Assembly: GCF_032918005.1 (NCBI RefSeq)
Contig: NZ_CP136628.1
Location: forward strand, 1,411,501-1,475,500
Length of the DNA stretch: 64,000 bases
Direction of reading: 5' to 3'
Source of the DNA: Bradyrhizobium sp. NDS-1
GTDB lineage: Bacteria > Pseudomonadota > Alphaproteobacteria > Rhizobiales > Xanthobacteraceae
A program made the position numbers and the translations under genes. Each line of letters starts with the position of its first letter. Position 1 is the stretch's first letter. Under the pieces are notes generated by a model, which ran no database searches, had not been told where the DNA came from, and saw only the letters and a program-made list of their open reading frames with translations. Below, in pieces: positions 1-7,623 of this stretch.

Positions 1-54
1 CGCGGCAAGCAGCCGATGGAAGCCGCGCGCATTCCGGATGCGGCGGTGGCGTAG
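1..54 (+). CDS. 3' end of an unidentified gene (partial)
   Basis: From the first base an open frame of 17 codons runs to a TAG stop at 52-54, ending in the residues PDAAVA. The gene begins outside the window. The fragment is too short to assign a family. I call it coding because the frame is open to the window edge, the codon third positions are G/C rich, and repeat DNA starts immediately after the stop. Confidence 0.5.
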   Translation, partial: RGKQPMEAARIPDAAVA

Positions 55-60
55 GAAAGT

Positions 61-198
61 CTCGTGCCCCGGACGCAGCGCAGCGTCACTTCGACGGTGC
101 GCTGCAGAGCCGGGGCCCATCTCTCCGAGCAATCCGTGTTGCGTGGGTCCCGGCTCTGCGCAGCAGCGTTGCATGCTGCAGCGCGTCCGGGACACGAG
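61..198. repeat. Dispersed palindromic repeat, type A, copy 1
   Basis: The element opens with CTCGTGCCCCGGACGCAGCG and closes with GCGTCCGGGACACGAG, so its outer ends are inverted repeats. Inside is a second inverted pair (GCAGAGCCGGGGCCCAT and GGGTCCCGGCTCTGC). A second copy lies at 1048-1185 in the same orientation and matches over nearly its whole length. A half-length relative in the opposite orientation lies near 16534-16617. It looks like a non-coding, structured intergenic repeat. Confidence 0.85.
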
Positions 199-412
199 AG
201 GGCGGTGTGTCGCAAAACGATACGTCGGGCAAAACACCCGCCGCCCCCGTCAACCCCTCTCCACAAAAATATTCCACTTTACCGAAATTCGGAATTGCGG
301 CATAGATCGACGCAGCCCGGCCCGACGAAGAGGGGCGGTTCGCGAGTCGTTCGAAACGCGGGCCGGGTTGCGGTGGACGCGGCAGCGTTGGCACGAGGAG
401 TGCGGGCAGGGC

Positions 413-930
413 GGGTAGTCCCTGTGAGTCCGACACCTGCGTGTAGACGAACGGCGCTGCTAGGCTTCGTCTCGCCTGTAAGTTTCCAGCTCCGTCGACA
501 GGGCTGGAAATACTGCGGCGACATGGCGGGCCGTGCGTACGGCGAAACCGTGTGGTCCTGACCGTCGTTGCTACGGTCAAGCCGTTCGAAGATGCGCGCG
601 AGCCCAACCGGGTGGACGTCATCGTCAATTCGAACGGCGAGGGAGGCCAGAGGAAAGTTCGGCTCCCGGGAGAGCACGGCATAAGCCGTCCGACCATCGC
701 GCAGGGAAGGCCGAGTGTTCGGCAACACCTGTATGCTGCTGTGCGGCTTCTCTGCGTGTGCTTTTCGCGCAGCGGACCGCGGGTGCCAGTCGGCACCCGG
801 TCTTCCCTGCGCCCTCTGATCGAAGAGGGAGCGAGACTGAATCAAAGCTCGGGCGAAACACGCCGCGAGGCTGCGAAGCCGTGTGTGCGATCCAAACTGC
901 GAATGGGAAGAGCGAGTTGTCGCCTCAGAC
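413..930. repeat. Large intergenic repeat-like module with a long hairpin
   Basis: No convincing gene lies between 199 and 933: the open frames on both strands are Arg/Pro/Ser-rich and overlap each other. The stretch contains a long-range inverted repeat, GCGCAGGGAAGGCC at 699-712 against GGTCTTCCCTGCGC at 799-812, with GGGTGCC/GGCACCC pairing inside. I recall this kind of sequence as a recurring intergenic module in Bradyrhizobium genomes, but could not check copy number here. It may be a structured RNA, a decayed mobile element or a passive repeat. Confidence 0.45.
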
Positions 931-933
931 TCC

Positions 934-1019
934 GTCATTGCGAGCGGAGCGAAGCAATCCAGAATCTCTCCGCGGAGGGATTCGGGATTGCTTCGTCGCA
1001 GGGGCTCCTCGCAATGACG
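934..1019. repeat. Palindromic repeat (GTCATTGCGAGCG type)
   Basis: The element starts GTCATTGCGAGCGGAGCGAA and ends GGGCTCCTCGCAATGAC, so its ends are inverted repeats, with a second inverted pair GCAATCC/GGATTGC inside. It would fold as a long cruciform or RNA hairpin. A fragment of the same type (GTCATTGCGAGCGGGC) appears at about 49659-49674. Confidence 0.85.
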
Positions 1020-1047
1020 TGGAGAGAGCCTGCCCCCACACTACGCT

Positions 1048-1185
1048 CTCGTGCCCCGGACGCAGTGCAGCGTCACTTCGACGGTGCGCTGCAGAGCCGG
1101 GGCCCATGTCTCCGCGTCATCCGTGCGGGGTGCGTCCCGGCTCTGCGCAGCAGCGTTGCACGCTGCAGCGCGTCCGGGACATGAG
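1048..1185. repeat. Dispersed palindromic repeat, type A, copy 2
   Basis: This is a direct copy of the element at 61-198, with the same outer ends and only scattered substitutions. It ends 2 bases before the stop codon of the moxR-like gene, which reads toward it, so it may act as the 3' structure of that transcript. The two copies bracket a repeat-rich interval of about 850 bp. Confidence 0.85.
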
Positions 1186-1187
1186 CC

Positions 1188-2030
1188 TCACACTTCCCGT
1201 CGGCTCAAGAACGCCAGCCGCTCGAACAGGTGCACGTCCTGCTCGTTCTTGAGCAGGGCCCCGTGCAGCGGCGGGATCAGCTTTCGCGGATCGCGTTCGC
1301 GCAGCTGCTCGACGCTCATGTCCTCGTTGAGCAGCAGCTTGAGCCAGTCCAGAAGCTCCGAGGTGGAAGGCTTCTTCTTCAGGCCGGGCACCTCGCGCAC
1401 CTCGAAGAAGATGCGCAGCGCTTCCTCGACCAGGCGCTTCTTGATGCCGGGGAAGTGGACGTCGACGATGCGGCCCATCGTGTCGGCGTCCGGGAACTTG
1501 ATGTAGTGGAAGAAGCAGCGGCGCAGGAAGGCGTCCGGCAGCTCCTTCTCGTTGTTGGAGGTGATCATCATGATCGGGCGCTGCTTGGCCTTGATCGTCT
1601 CGCCGGTCTCATAGACATGGAATTCCATGCGGTCGAGCTCGAGCAGCAAGTCGTTCGGGAATTCGATGTCGGCCTTGTCGATCTCGTCGATCAGGAGCAC
1701 CGGGCGCTGCTCGGCGGTGAAGGCCTCCCACAGCTTGCCGCGCTTGATGTAGTTCTTGATGTCGGAGACGCGGCTATCGCCGAGCTGGCTGTCGCGCAAG
1801 CGCGACACCGCGTCATATTCGTAGAGGCCCTGCTGCGCCTTGGTGGTGGACTTGATGTGCCAGGTCAGCAGCGGCGCGTTCAGCGCCTTCGCCACTTCTT
1901 CCGCCAGCACCGTCTTGCCGGTGCCGGGTTCGCCCTTGATGAGCAGCGGGCGCTCGAGCACGATCGAGGCATTGACGGCGACCTTGAGATCGTCGGTCGC
2001 AACATAGTCCTTGGTGCCGGTAAATTTCAT
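1188..2030 (-). CDS. MoxR-family AAA+ ATPase (CoxD-like)
   Basis: A 280-residue AAA+ ATPase of the MoxR class, which act as chaperones in activating or inserting cofactors of partner enzymes together with VWA-domain proteins. Walker A GEPGTGKT is at about residues 33-40, Walker B VLLIDEID at 111-118, and a sensor-1 type MITSNNEKELPDAFLRRC segment follows. The start at 2030 has AAGGA 6 bases upstream; an ATG 18 bases further up is less likely. The probable partner, a CoxE-like VWA protein, lies on the other strand at 2496-3671. Which enzyme the pair serves cannot be told from the window. Confidence 0.93.
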   Translation of the reverse strand: MKFTGTKDYVATDDLKVAVNASIVLERPLLIKGEPGTGKTVLAEEVAKALNAPLLTWHIKSTTKAQQGLYEYDAVSRLRDSQLGDSRVSDIKNYIKRGKLWEAFTAEQRPVLLIDEIDKADIEFPNDLLLELDRMEFHVYETGETIKAKQRPIMMITSNNEKELPDAFLRRCFFHYIKFPDADTMGRIVDVHFPGIKKRLVEEALRIFFEVREVPGLKKKPSTSELLDWLKLLLNEDMSVEQLRERDPRKLIPPLHGALLKNEQDVHLFERLAFLSRREV

Positions 2031-2126
2031 TGCGTGTCCTTGGGTCATCGTCGGCGAGAAGGCTGTCGCCCCGTCGCGACAAGCGAACGGCCGCTCGCGG
2101 CGGCCGTTCCTGGTTCGGTCAGGCTT

Positions 2127-2372
2127 TCAGACCCGTTTTATCAGCGAAAGGATGACCAGCACAATCACCGCGCCGATGGTGGCGTCCACGATCGCGCCGA
2201 TCGTGCCGGTGGCGAGCTGAATGTGCAGCTGGGGCAGCACCCAGCTTGCGACCAGCGCGCCGATGATGCCGACAACGATGTTGCCGATCAGCCCAAATCC
2301 CGCCCCGTGGACAATCTTGCCCGCAAGCCAGCCCGCGATCGCGCCGATGATGAGCGCTGCGACAATTCCCAT
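2127..2372 (-). CDS. YeaQ/YmgE (GlsB) family small membrane protein
   Basis: An 81-residue, very hydrophobic protein beginning [20 protein letters not shown], with three predicted membrane helices and the glycine pattern of the YeaQ/YmgE, or 'transglycosylase-associated', family. These small inner-membrane proteins are often stress-induced, but the biochemical role is unknown. I chose the ATG at 2372 over an upstream TTG because family members start at this point and have about this length (82 residues in E. coli). It sits between the moxR-like gene and the VWA gene, reading with moxR, and may not be functionally linked to them. Confidence 0.88.
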   Translation of the reverse strand: MGIVAALIIGAIAGWLAGKIVHGAGFGLIGNIVVGIIGALVASWVLPQLHIQLATGTIGAIVDATIGAVIVLVILSLIKRV

Positions 2373-2495
2373 TGCAAACGTTCCCAAAACAAACCCCTGA
2401 GGGCGCCAATTCTAGAGCAAAAAGCACCCGGGTCCAGCGCAGAGGGATGGCCTCCGCCCCTTGACGTCAGCCATCCGACGGGCAATCTGTCACCC

Positions 2496-3671
2496 ATGTT
2501 CCTGCAATTCTTCACCTCTCTGCGCGACGCGCAGGTCCCCGTGACGCTGCGCGAATACCTCACATTGGTGGAGGCGCTCGACGCCGACCTTGCGGACTAC
2601 TCGGTCGAGAATTTCTACTATCTGTCGCGCACCGCGCTGGTGAAGGACGAGCGCAACCTCGACAAGTTCGACCGCGTCTTCGGCACGGTGTTCAAGGGGC
2701 TGGAAAACCTGCTCGACGCCATGGAGAAGGCGGAGATCCCCGAGGAGTGGCTGAAGAAGCTCGCCGAGAAATACCTGACCGAAGAAGAGAAGAAGCAGAT
2801 CGAGGCCATGGGCTGGGACAAGCTCATGGAGACCCTGAAGAAGCGCCTCGAGGAGCAGAAGGGCCGCCACCAGGGCGGCAACAAGTGGATCGGCACGGCC
2901 GGCACCTCGCCGTTCGGCGCCCACGGCTACAATCCCGAAGGCGTGCGCATCGGCCAGGAGAAGAACCGCAACAACCGCGCCGTCAAGGTATGGGACAAAC
3001 GCGAATTCAAGGACCTCGACGGCAATGTCGAGCTCGGCATCCGCAACATCAAGGTGGCGCTGCGGCGCCTGCGCAAATTCGCCCGCACCGGCGCGCCGGA
3101 TGAACTCGATCTCGACACCACCATCCGCGAGACCGCCAATCACGGCTATCTCGACGTGCACATGCGGCCCGAGCGGCGCAACGCGGTGAAGCTCCTGGTG
3201 TTCTTCGACATCGGCGGCTCGATGGACGCGCATATCGAGCAGGTCGAGGAGCTGTTCTCGGCGGCGAAGAGCGAGTTCAAGCACATGGAGTATTTCTACT
3301 TCCACAACTGCCTCTATGAAGGCGTGTGGAAGCAGAACAAGCGCCGCTTCACCGACCGCACGCCGACCTGGGACGTGCTGCACAAATACCCGCACGACTA
3401 CAAGGTCGTGTTCGTCGGCGACGCCTCGATGTCGCCTTACGAGATCATGGTGCCCGGCGGCTCGGTCGAGCACGTCAACGAGGAGCCCGGCTCGGTCTGG
3501 CTCGACCGCATCATCCGCACCTATCCGCATTCGGTGTGGCTGAATCCGGTCGCGCAGAAGCATTGGGACTATTCGGAATCGACCACCATCATCAAACGCA
3601 TCTTCGCCAACAGGATGTACCCGATCACGATCGAGGGGCTGGAAGGTGCAATGAAGGAATTGACGCACTGA
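2496..3671 (+). CDS. VWA domain-containing CoxE-like protein
   Basis: A 391-residue protein. The N-terminal part is charged and helical (EEEKKQIEAMGWDKLMETLK), and the C-terminal half is a von Willebrand A domain with the metal-site motif DIGGSM near residue 238, a variant of DxSxS. Proteins of this type work with MoxR ATPases, and the MoxR-like gene is 466 bp away on the opposite strand. An open frame continues far upstream, but the ATG at 2496 is where conserved sequence begins and the upstream part overlaps the moxR-like gene in antisense. No signal peptide, so cytoplasmic. Confidence 0.92.
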   Translation: MFLQFFTSLRDAQVPVTLREYLTLVEALDADLADYSVENFYYLSRTALVKDERNLDKFDRVFGTVFKGLENLLDAMEKAEIPEEWLKKLAEKYLTEEEKKQIEAMGWDKLMETLKKRLEEQKGRHQGGNKWIGTAGTSPFGAHGYNPEGVRIGQEKNRNNRAVKVWDKREFKDLDGNVELGIRNIKVALRRLRKFARTGAPDELDLDTTIRETANHGYLDVHMRPERRNAVKLLVFFDIGGSMDAHIEQVEELFSAAKSEFKHMEYFYFHNCLYEGVWKQNKRRFTDRTPTWDVLHKYPHDYKVVFVGDASMSPYEIMVPGGSVEHVNEEPGSVWLDRIIRTYPHSVWLNPVAQKHWDYSESTTIIKRIFANRMYPITIEGLEGAMKELTH

Positions 3672-3682
3672 TGTCTCCCGTC

Positions 3683-3798
3683 GTCATTCCGGGGCTCGCG
3701 CAGCGAGAACCCGGAATCCATCGGGCGGCAGAGTTGGTGGCGGAATGGATTCTCAATTGCGCACCGTAGCTCGATGCTGCGCATCGCCCCGGAATGAC
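3683..3798. repeat. Palindromic repeat, type B (GTCATTCCGGGGC)
   Basis: The element begins GTCATTCCGGGGCTCGCGCA and ends TGCGCATCGCCCCGGAATGAC, inverted ends of about 13 bp, with an inner inverted pair GGAATCCATCG/GAATGGATTC. Related copies are at 4241-4341, 30210-30291 and 46283-46362, and a half copy at 27090-27127. It lies between two genes read in the same direction and its right end touches the rhodanese gene's ribosome-binding region. Confidence 0.9.
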
Positions 3799-3817
3799 GA
3801 AAGAGAAGGGAATGGAT

Positions 3818-4231
3818 ATGCCCCAGAACATCACCCGCGGCATCAAGGCGCTGATCGACGAGGCCAATGCCGAGATCGAGACGCTCAACGCCAAGGACGC
3901 CATCGAGATCTCCAAGAACGGCGACGTCGTCATCGTCGACATCCGCGACCCCCGCGAGATCGAGCGTGAGGGGCGCATCCCCGGCGCGTTCGCCTGCACC
4001 CGCGGCATGCTCGAATTCTGGATCGATCCGCAGAGCCCGTATGCAAAGCCGATCTTCCAGGAGGACAAGAAGTTCGTCTTCCACTGTGCCGGCGGCCTGC
4101 GCTCCGCGCTCGCGGCCAAGACCGCGCAGGACATGGGATTGAAGCCCGTCGCCCACATCGCCGGCGGCTACGCCGCCTGGCGCGATGCCGGCGGGCCGAC
4201 TGAGCAGTGGGAGCCGAAGAAGAAGGGGTGA
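3818..4231 (+). CDS. Single-domain rhodanese (sulfurtransferase)
   Basis: A 137-residue rhodanese domain, a persulfide carrier or sulfurtransferase. The fold markers are VVIVDIRDPREIEREGRIPGA near residues 37-57 and the active loop CAGGLRS, with catalytic Cys90, followed by AHIAGGYAAW. I chose the ATG at 3818 because AGAAGGGA lies 6 bases upstream; in-frame ATGs at 3794 and 3812 are too close to or ahead of this site. No signal peptide is seen. The next gene is a two-domain sulfurtransferase, so the pair may be functionally related, but a repeat separates them. Confidence 0.93.
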   Translation: MPQNITRGIKALIDEANAEIETLNAKDAIEISKNGDVVIVDIRDPREIEREGRIPGAFACTRGMLEFWIDPQSPYAKPIFQEDKKFVFHCAGGLRSALAAKTAQDMGLKPVAHIAGGYAAWRDAGGPTEQWEPKKKG

Positions 4232-4240
4232 GCCTCTCTC

Positions 4241-4341
4241 GTCATTCCGGGGCACGCGAAGCGTGAACCCGGAATCCATTCATCCACCGACTCTGCCGCA
4301 CGATGGATTCCGGGTTCGTGCTGCGCACGCCCCGGAACGAC
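4241..4341. repeat. Palindromic repeat, type B
   Basis: Begins GTCATTCCGGGGCACGCGAA and ends GCACGCCCCGGAACGAC, with inner inverted pair GAACCCGGAATCCAT / ATGGATTCCGGGTTC. It fills almost the whole gap between the rhodanese gene and the sseA-like gene, so the two genes are probably read through this structure. Confidence 0.9.
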
Positions 4342-4359
4342 CCCTCGGAGACTGATCAC

Positions 4360-5217
4360 ATGACCACCGCCCCCGACCCCCTCGTCTCCACCGAATGGCT
4401 CGCCGCCCATATCAACGGCGCCAACGTCAAGATCCTCGACGCCAGCTTCAAGCTGCCGGGCGTGCTGCCGCTGCCGAAGGACGATTATCTCGCCGCGCAT
4501 CTGCCCGGCGCGGCCTTCTTCGACGTCGATGCGGTGTCGGATCATTCCAACCCGCTGCCGCACATGTATCCGAACGCCCTGCAGTTCGGCCGCGACATCG
4601 GCAATCTCGGCATCTCCAACGCCGATACCGTGGTGCTCTACGATGCCGGCGGCTGGGTCGCGGCGCCCCGCGCGTGGTGGATGTTCCTCGCCTTCGGCCA
4701 CGGCAATGTGCGCATCCTCAACGGCGGCCTGAAGAAGTGGCGCGCCGAAGGACGTCCGGTCGAGAGCGGCGAGGTGAAGCCGAAGCCGCAAACCTTCAAG
4801 GCGAGCTACGATCCAAAGCGCGTTCGCAGCATGCAGCAGCTGATCGCCAACGTCGAAAGCAGGAAGGAGCAGGTGATCGATGCGCGCGCCGCCGAGCGCT
4901 TCGAGGGCCGCGCGCCCGAGCCGCGGCCGGGCATCCGCTCCGGCCACATCCCCGGCGCCCGCAACGTGCCCTACAATCTCCTGTTCGATGCCGCGACCGG
5001 TGAGATGAAGCCGCTCGACGATCTCCGCGCCGCCTTCACGGGCGCCGGCGTCAAGTTCGACGCGCCGATCGTGACGAGCTGCGGCTCCGGCGTGTCGGCC
5101 GGCGTGCTGACGCTCGCGCTCTATCGCCTCGGGATCACCGACACCGCGCTCTATGACGGCTCATGGTCGGAATGGGGCCAGGAGAAGGGCCCGGCCATCG
5201 CGATCGGGCCGGCCTAG
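4360..5217 (+). CDS. sseA: 3-mercaptopyruvate sulfurtransferase
   Basis: A 285-residue protein with two rhodanese domains. The first, inactive domain carries LPGAAFFDVDAVSD and VVLYDAGG; the second carries SGHIPGARNVPYN and the active loop CGSGVSA with catalytic Cys241, the form typical of mercaptopyruvate sulfurtransferases rather than thiosulfate enzymes (CRKGVT). It moves sulfur from 3-mercaptopyruvate to thiophilic acceptors in the cytoplasm. The ATG at 4360 gives the usual family length; the frame is open further upstream only because it reads through the repeat. Confidence 0.95.
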   Translation: MTTAPDPLVSTEWLAAHINGANVKILDASFKLPGVLPLPKDDYLAAHLPGAAFFDVDAVSDHSNPLPHMYPNALQFGRDIGNLGISNADTVVLYDAGGWVAAPRAWWMFLAFGHGNVRILNGGLKKWRAEGRPVESGEVKPKPQTFKASYDPKRVRSMQQLIANVESRKEQVIDARAAERFEGRAPEPRPGIRSGHIPGARNVPYNLLFDAATGEMKPLDDLRAAFTGAGVKFDAPIVTSCGSGVSAGVLTLALYRLGITDTALYDGSWSEWGQEKGPAIAIGPA

Positions 5218-5218
5218 C

Positions 5219-6043
5219 CTACTGGCGGGACCTCGTGGCCGTCGTCGTCGCAAATGTCTGCGGCTGCCCGAACGGATCGAGCTGTTGCTGCAGCTGCTGA
5301 GGCGGCGGACGGCGCACCACCCGGTGCTTCGCCTTCGCCTTGCGCTTGGCCGCCTTATCGTCGGCCTTGCTCACAGCCTTGGCCTTCACCGGCTGATCCT
5401 TCACGGTCGTCGTCGCCGGCTCGTTCAGTGCGGCCAGCTTGGCCGCGGCGACGTCGAGCGCAGAGGAGGCCAGGGCCGCGCTGGAGTCAGCCGGCGCCGG
5501 CTCGCCGGCGGTTGCGACAGCGGCAGGCGCGAGGTCAGGCCTGGCTTCGGGAATGGAGGCCGTGGTGTCGGCGGGCGTGAGCGTGTCAGCGGGCGCCGGT
5601 GCGGTGGCTTCCGTCGCCGTCTCGGCCTTGGCCGGTTCGGTGGTCACGGGATCGCTTGCGGGTGCGGCGGCCTGCGTCGGTACGTCAGCCTCGCTTGTCA
5701 GCGCGGCGATCTGCTCGGGCTCGGTGCCCGGCAATCCGATGGTCGGCACTTGGTCGCGCAATGAAGGCTCGGGCTCGGCCGTCACCTCCGGCTCTACACG
5801 GAGGACCGCGAGCACCGGCGGAGCGGGCTCGGGCGCCTGCGCGAACCTCTGCTCCTGCGGGCCATTCCGCCAGGAGGGGTTGTTGGCATACTGCTCATGG
5901 CTCGCCCGCAGCAGCGCGGCGGCGCCCAGGCCGAACACCAGGAGGGACGTTGACAGCAGGATCGCGGCAAACAGGAAGCGAAAGCCGGGAAGCATCGAGG
6001 GATTGCGAATTTCCGCCCCGGCGGCGAAGGTGCCAGGGCCCAT
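5219..6043 (-). CDS. Membrane-anchored Ala/Pro-rich protein of unknown function
   Basis: A protein of about 274 residues with one membrane helix near its N terminus (FLFAAILLSTSLLVFGLGAA), then a long low-complexity region rich in Ala, Pro, Glu and Thr, and a basic tail (KADDKAAKRKAKAKHRVVRR) before a Gln-rich end. The topology suggests a single-pass anchor with an extended periplasmic tail. No family is recognised. The start is uncertain: an ATG at 6043 is used here; a TTG at 6106 and an ATG at 5998 are alternatives, none with a strong ribosome-binding site. It converges on sseA with one base between stops. Confidence 0.7.
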   Translation of the reverse strand: MGPGTFAAGAEIRNPSMLPGFRFLFAAILLSTSLLVFGLGAAALLRASHEQYANNPSWRNGPQEQRFAQAPEPAPPVLAVLRVEPEVTAEPEPSLRDQVPTIGLPGTEPEQIAALTSEADVPTQAAAPASDPVTTEPAKAETATEATAPAPADTLTPADTTASIPEARPDLAPAAVATAGEPAPADSSAALASSALDVAAAKLAALNEPATTTVKDQPVKAKAVSKADDKAAKRKAKAKHRVVRRPPPQQLQQQLDPFGQPQTFATTTATRSRQ

Positions 6044-6360
6044 GAGCCATCTGAACGCGGTGACGGTACTGTTTGCCGCGTTCGCCACGCGGTGATCGGA
6101 GCTCAAATTGATGGCGAATCAGGCTGATTCGAACATACCGCAACGATTCCGACCCGTTTCCTTAAATTCGGGGCCGTTGTGTCAGGCAATCCACCGCGCG
6201 ATGCGATTTCCGCCCCGTGATGCAACGGGGCAACGGTAGTCTTGCGGATCACAAATCGGCAAATCCGGCGCAAATAAGCCTGATATGTCTTGAATGTGCC
6301 GCTATCTTCGGCCATCTGGCCGTTAACGGTCCGATCGGGCTTGAGGACTATACAAGAGCG

Positions 6361-7566
6361 ATGATGATCAAACATTTTCTGACGATATGCGCTGCCGCAA
6401 CCGTCGCTGCGGCGGGAACCTCGCTCGCGCAGGCTCAGAGCTATCCGATCCAGCAGGTGCCGAGCTACGGCGCCCCGGCTGAATACCGGCCCGGCGATCG
6501 CACACCGAGTTTCGACGCGCTCGAAGATGACGACGACGCGATGCCGCAGGCATCGTTGCCGCCGCCCGGCCCGGGCGACGATCCGCGCTATGGCCGTCCG
6601 CTCGGCGCGCCTCCGGTCTACTCGGCAGGGCCGCCCCAGGGTCCGGTGATGTCGCCGGATGATCCGCGGTATGGCCGCCCGGCGGGCAGCCCGGTCTACT
6701 CGGCCGCCCCGCCGCAGGGCCCGGTGATGTCGCCCGACGATCCCCGCTATGGCCGCCCCGCCGGTCCGCCGCCGGTGATCTATGCCAATCGCCCGGGTCA
6801 GCAGGGCCAGGCACCGGCCAATGACGGCCTGCGTCCGCCGGAGTCCATCGGTGGTCCCGCCGCAACCGGAACGGTCCAGTCCGGCCAGCCGCCCGTCGGC
6901 GCCGATGGCCGGCCGTTGACGTTGGCCGCGCTACCGCCCGAGGAGCAGCCCGATGCTGCGCCGGTGCAGTTGCCGCAGAACCTGCGCCGCCAGGAAGTCG
7001 CGTTCCAGACCAAGGAGCCGGCCGGCACGCTCGTGGTCGATACGCCCAACACCTACCTGTATTACGTGCTCGGCAACGGCCGTGCGATCCGCTACGGCGT
7101 CCGCGTCGGCCGCGACGGCTTCACCTGGACCGGCGTGCAGAAGATCACCCGCAAGGCCGAGTGGCCGGATTGGCATCCGCCGACCGAGATGATCGAGCGC
7201 CAGCCCTATCTGCCGCGCTTCATGGCCGGCGGCCCCGGCAATCCGCTCGGCGCCCGTGCGATGTATCTCGGCGCGACCGTCTACCGCATCCACGGCACCA
7301 ACCAGCCCTCGACCATCGGCAAGTTCGTGTCTTCGGGCTGTATCGGCATGCTGAACGAGGACGTCTCCGACCTGTTCGATCGCGTCAAGGTCGGTACCCG
7401 CGTGGTGGTGATGCCGGGCGGCCCGCCGCCGGGAACGGCGACTGCCTCCGCTGCGCCGACGCCCGGTGCTGCCGGTCCGGCCCCGATGGCCGCGCAGGCC
7501 GGTCCCGTTCCGGGCACGCAGCCGACCGTGGTGCCGCCGCTGCCGGCGCCGGTCACCGTGCGCTAA
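6361..7566 (+). CDS. L,D-transpeptidase (YkuD domain) with proline-rich repeats
   Basis: A 401-residue exported L,D-transpeptidase that would make 3-3 peptidoglycan cross-links or anchor proteins to the wall. A signal peptide is followed by a Pro/Gly-rich linker with three near-identical 26-residue units starting DDPRYGRP (about residues 74-150), then the catalytic YkuD domain with HGTN at His311 and SSGCIGM at Cys327. After the catalytic domain comes a Pro/Ala-rich tail. The start is the first of two adjacent ATGs; the frame is open upstream but the signal peptide fixes the start. A second paralog lies at 42637-43353 without the repeats. Confidence 0.93.
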   Translation: MMIKHFLTICAAATVAAAGTSLAQAQSYPIQQVPSYGAPAEYRPGDRTPSFDALEDDDDAMPQASLPPPGPGDDPRYGRPLGAPPVYSAGPPQGPVMSPDDPRYGRPAGSPVYSAAPPQGPVMSPDDPRYGRPAGPPPVIYANRPGQQGQAPANDGLRPPESIGGPAATGTVQSGQPPVGADGRPLTLAALPPEEQPDAAPVQLPQNLRRQEVAFQTKEPAGTLVVDTPNTYLYYVLGNGRAIRYGVRVGRDGFTWTGVQKITRKAEWPDWHPPTEMIERQPYLPRFMAGGPGNPLGARAMYLGATVYRIHGTNQPSTIGKFVSSGCIGMLNEDVSDLFDRVKVGTRVVVMPGGPPPGTATASAAPTPGAAGPAPMAAQAGPVPGTQPTVVPPLPAPVTVR

Positions 7567-7590
7567 GCTCCGAGAGACAATTCAGTTCGT

Positions 7591-7617
7591 GAAGGGCGTG
7601 CCATTGGCACGCCCTTC
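7591..7617. terminator. Bidirectional terminator hairpin
   Basis: A perfect 12-bp stem, GAAGGGCGTGCC and GGCACGCCCTTC, with an ATT loop, lies between the converging L,D-transpeptidase and dehydrogenase genes. It is placed to end transcription from both sides. Confidence 0.9.
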
Positions 7618-7623
7618 ATCGTT

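Noticed and set aside
86..938. Two minus-strand frames of over 200 codons in the first kilobase
   Set aside because: They run through repeats, have Pro/Arg/Ser-rich composition and no membrane or domain pattern. Similar frames are often annotated in such repeat regions, but I do not support them as genes.
1230..2495. Upstream extension of the VWA gene frame, giving a possible protein of about 813 residues
   Set aside because: The extra part runs antisense through the moxR-like and YeaQ-like genes; conserved sequence and usual length begin at 2496.
2490..3668. Long minus-strand frame antisense to the VWA gene
   Set aside because: Composition is the mirrored codon pattern of the real gene (many His, Leu, Val, Arg), with no family motif.
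3683..4341. Repeated palindromes considered as a CRISPR array
   Set aside because: The units are about 100 bp, self-complementary, dispersed singly between genes, and have no regular spacers or cas genes.
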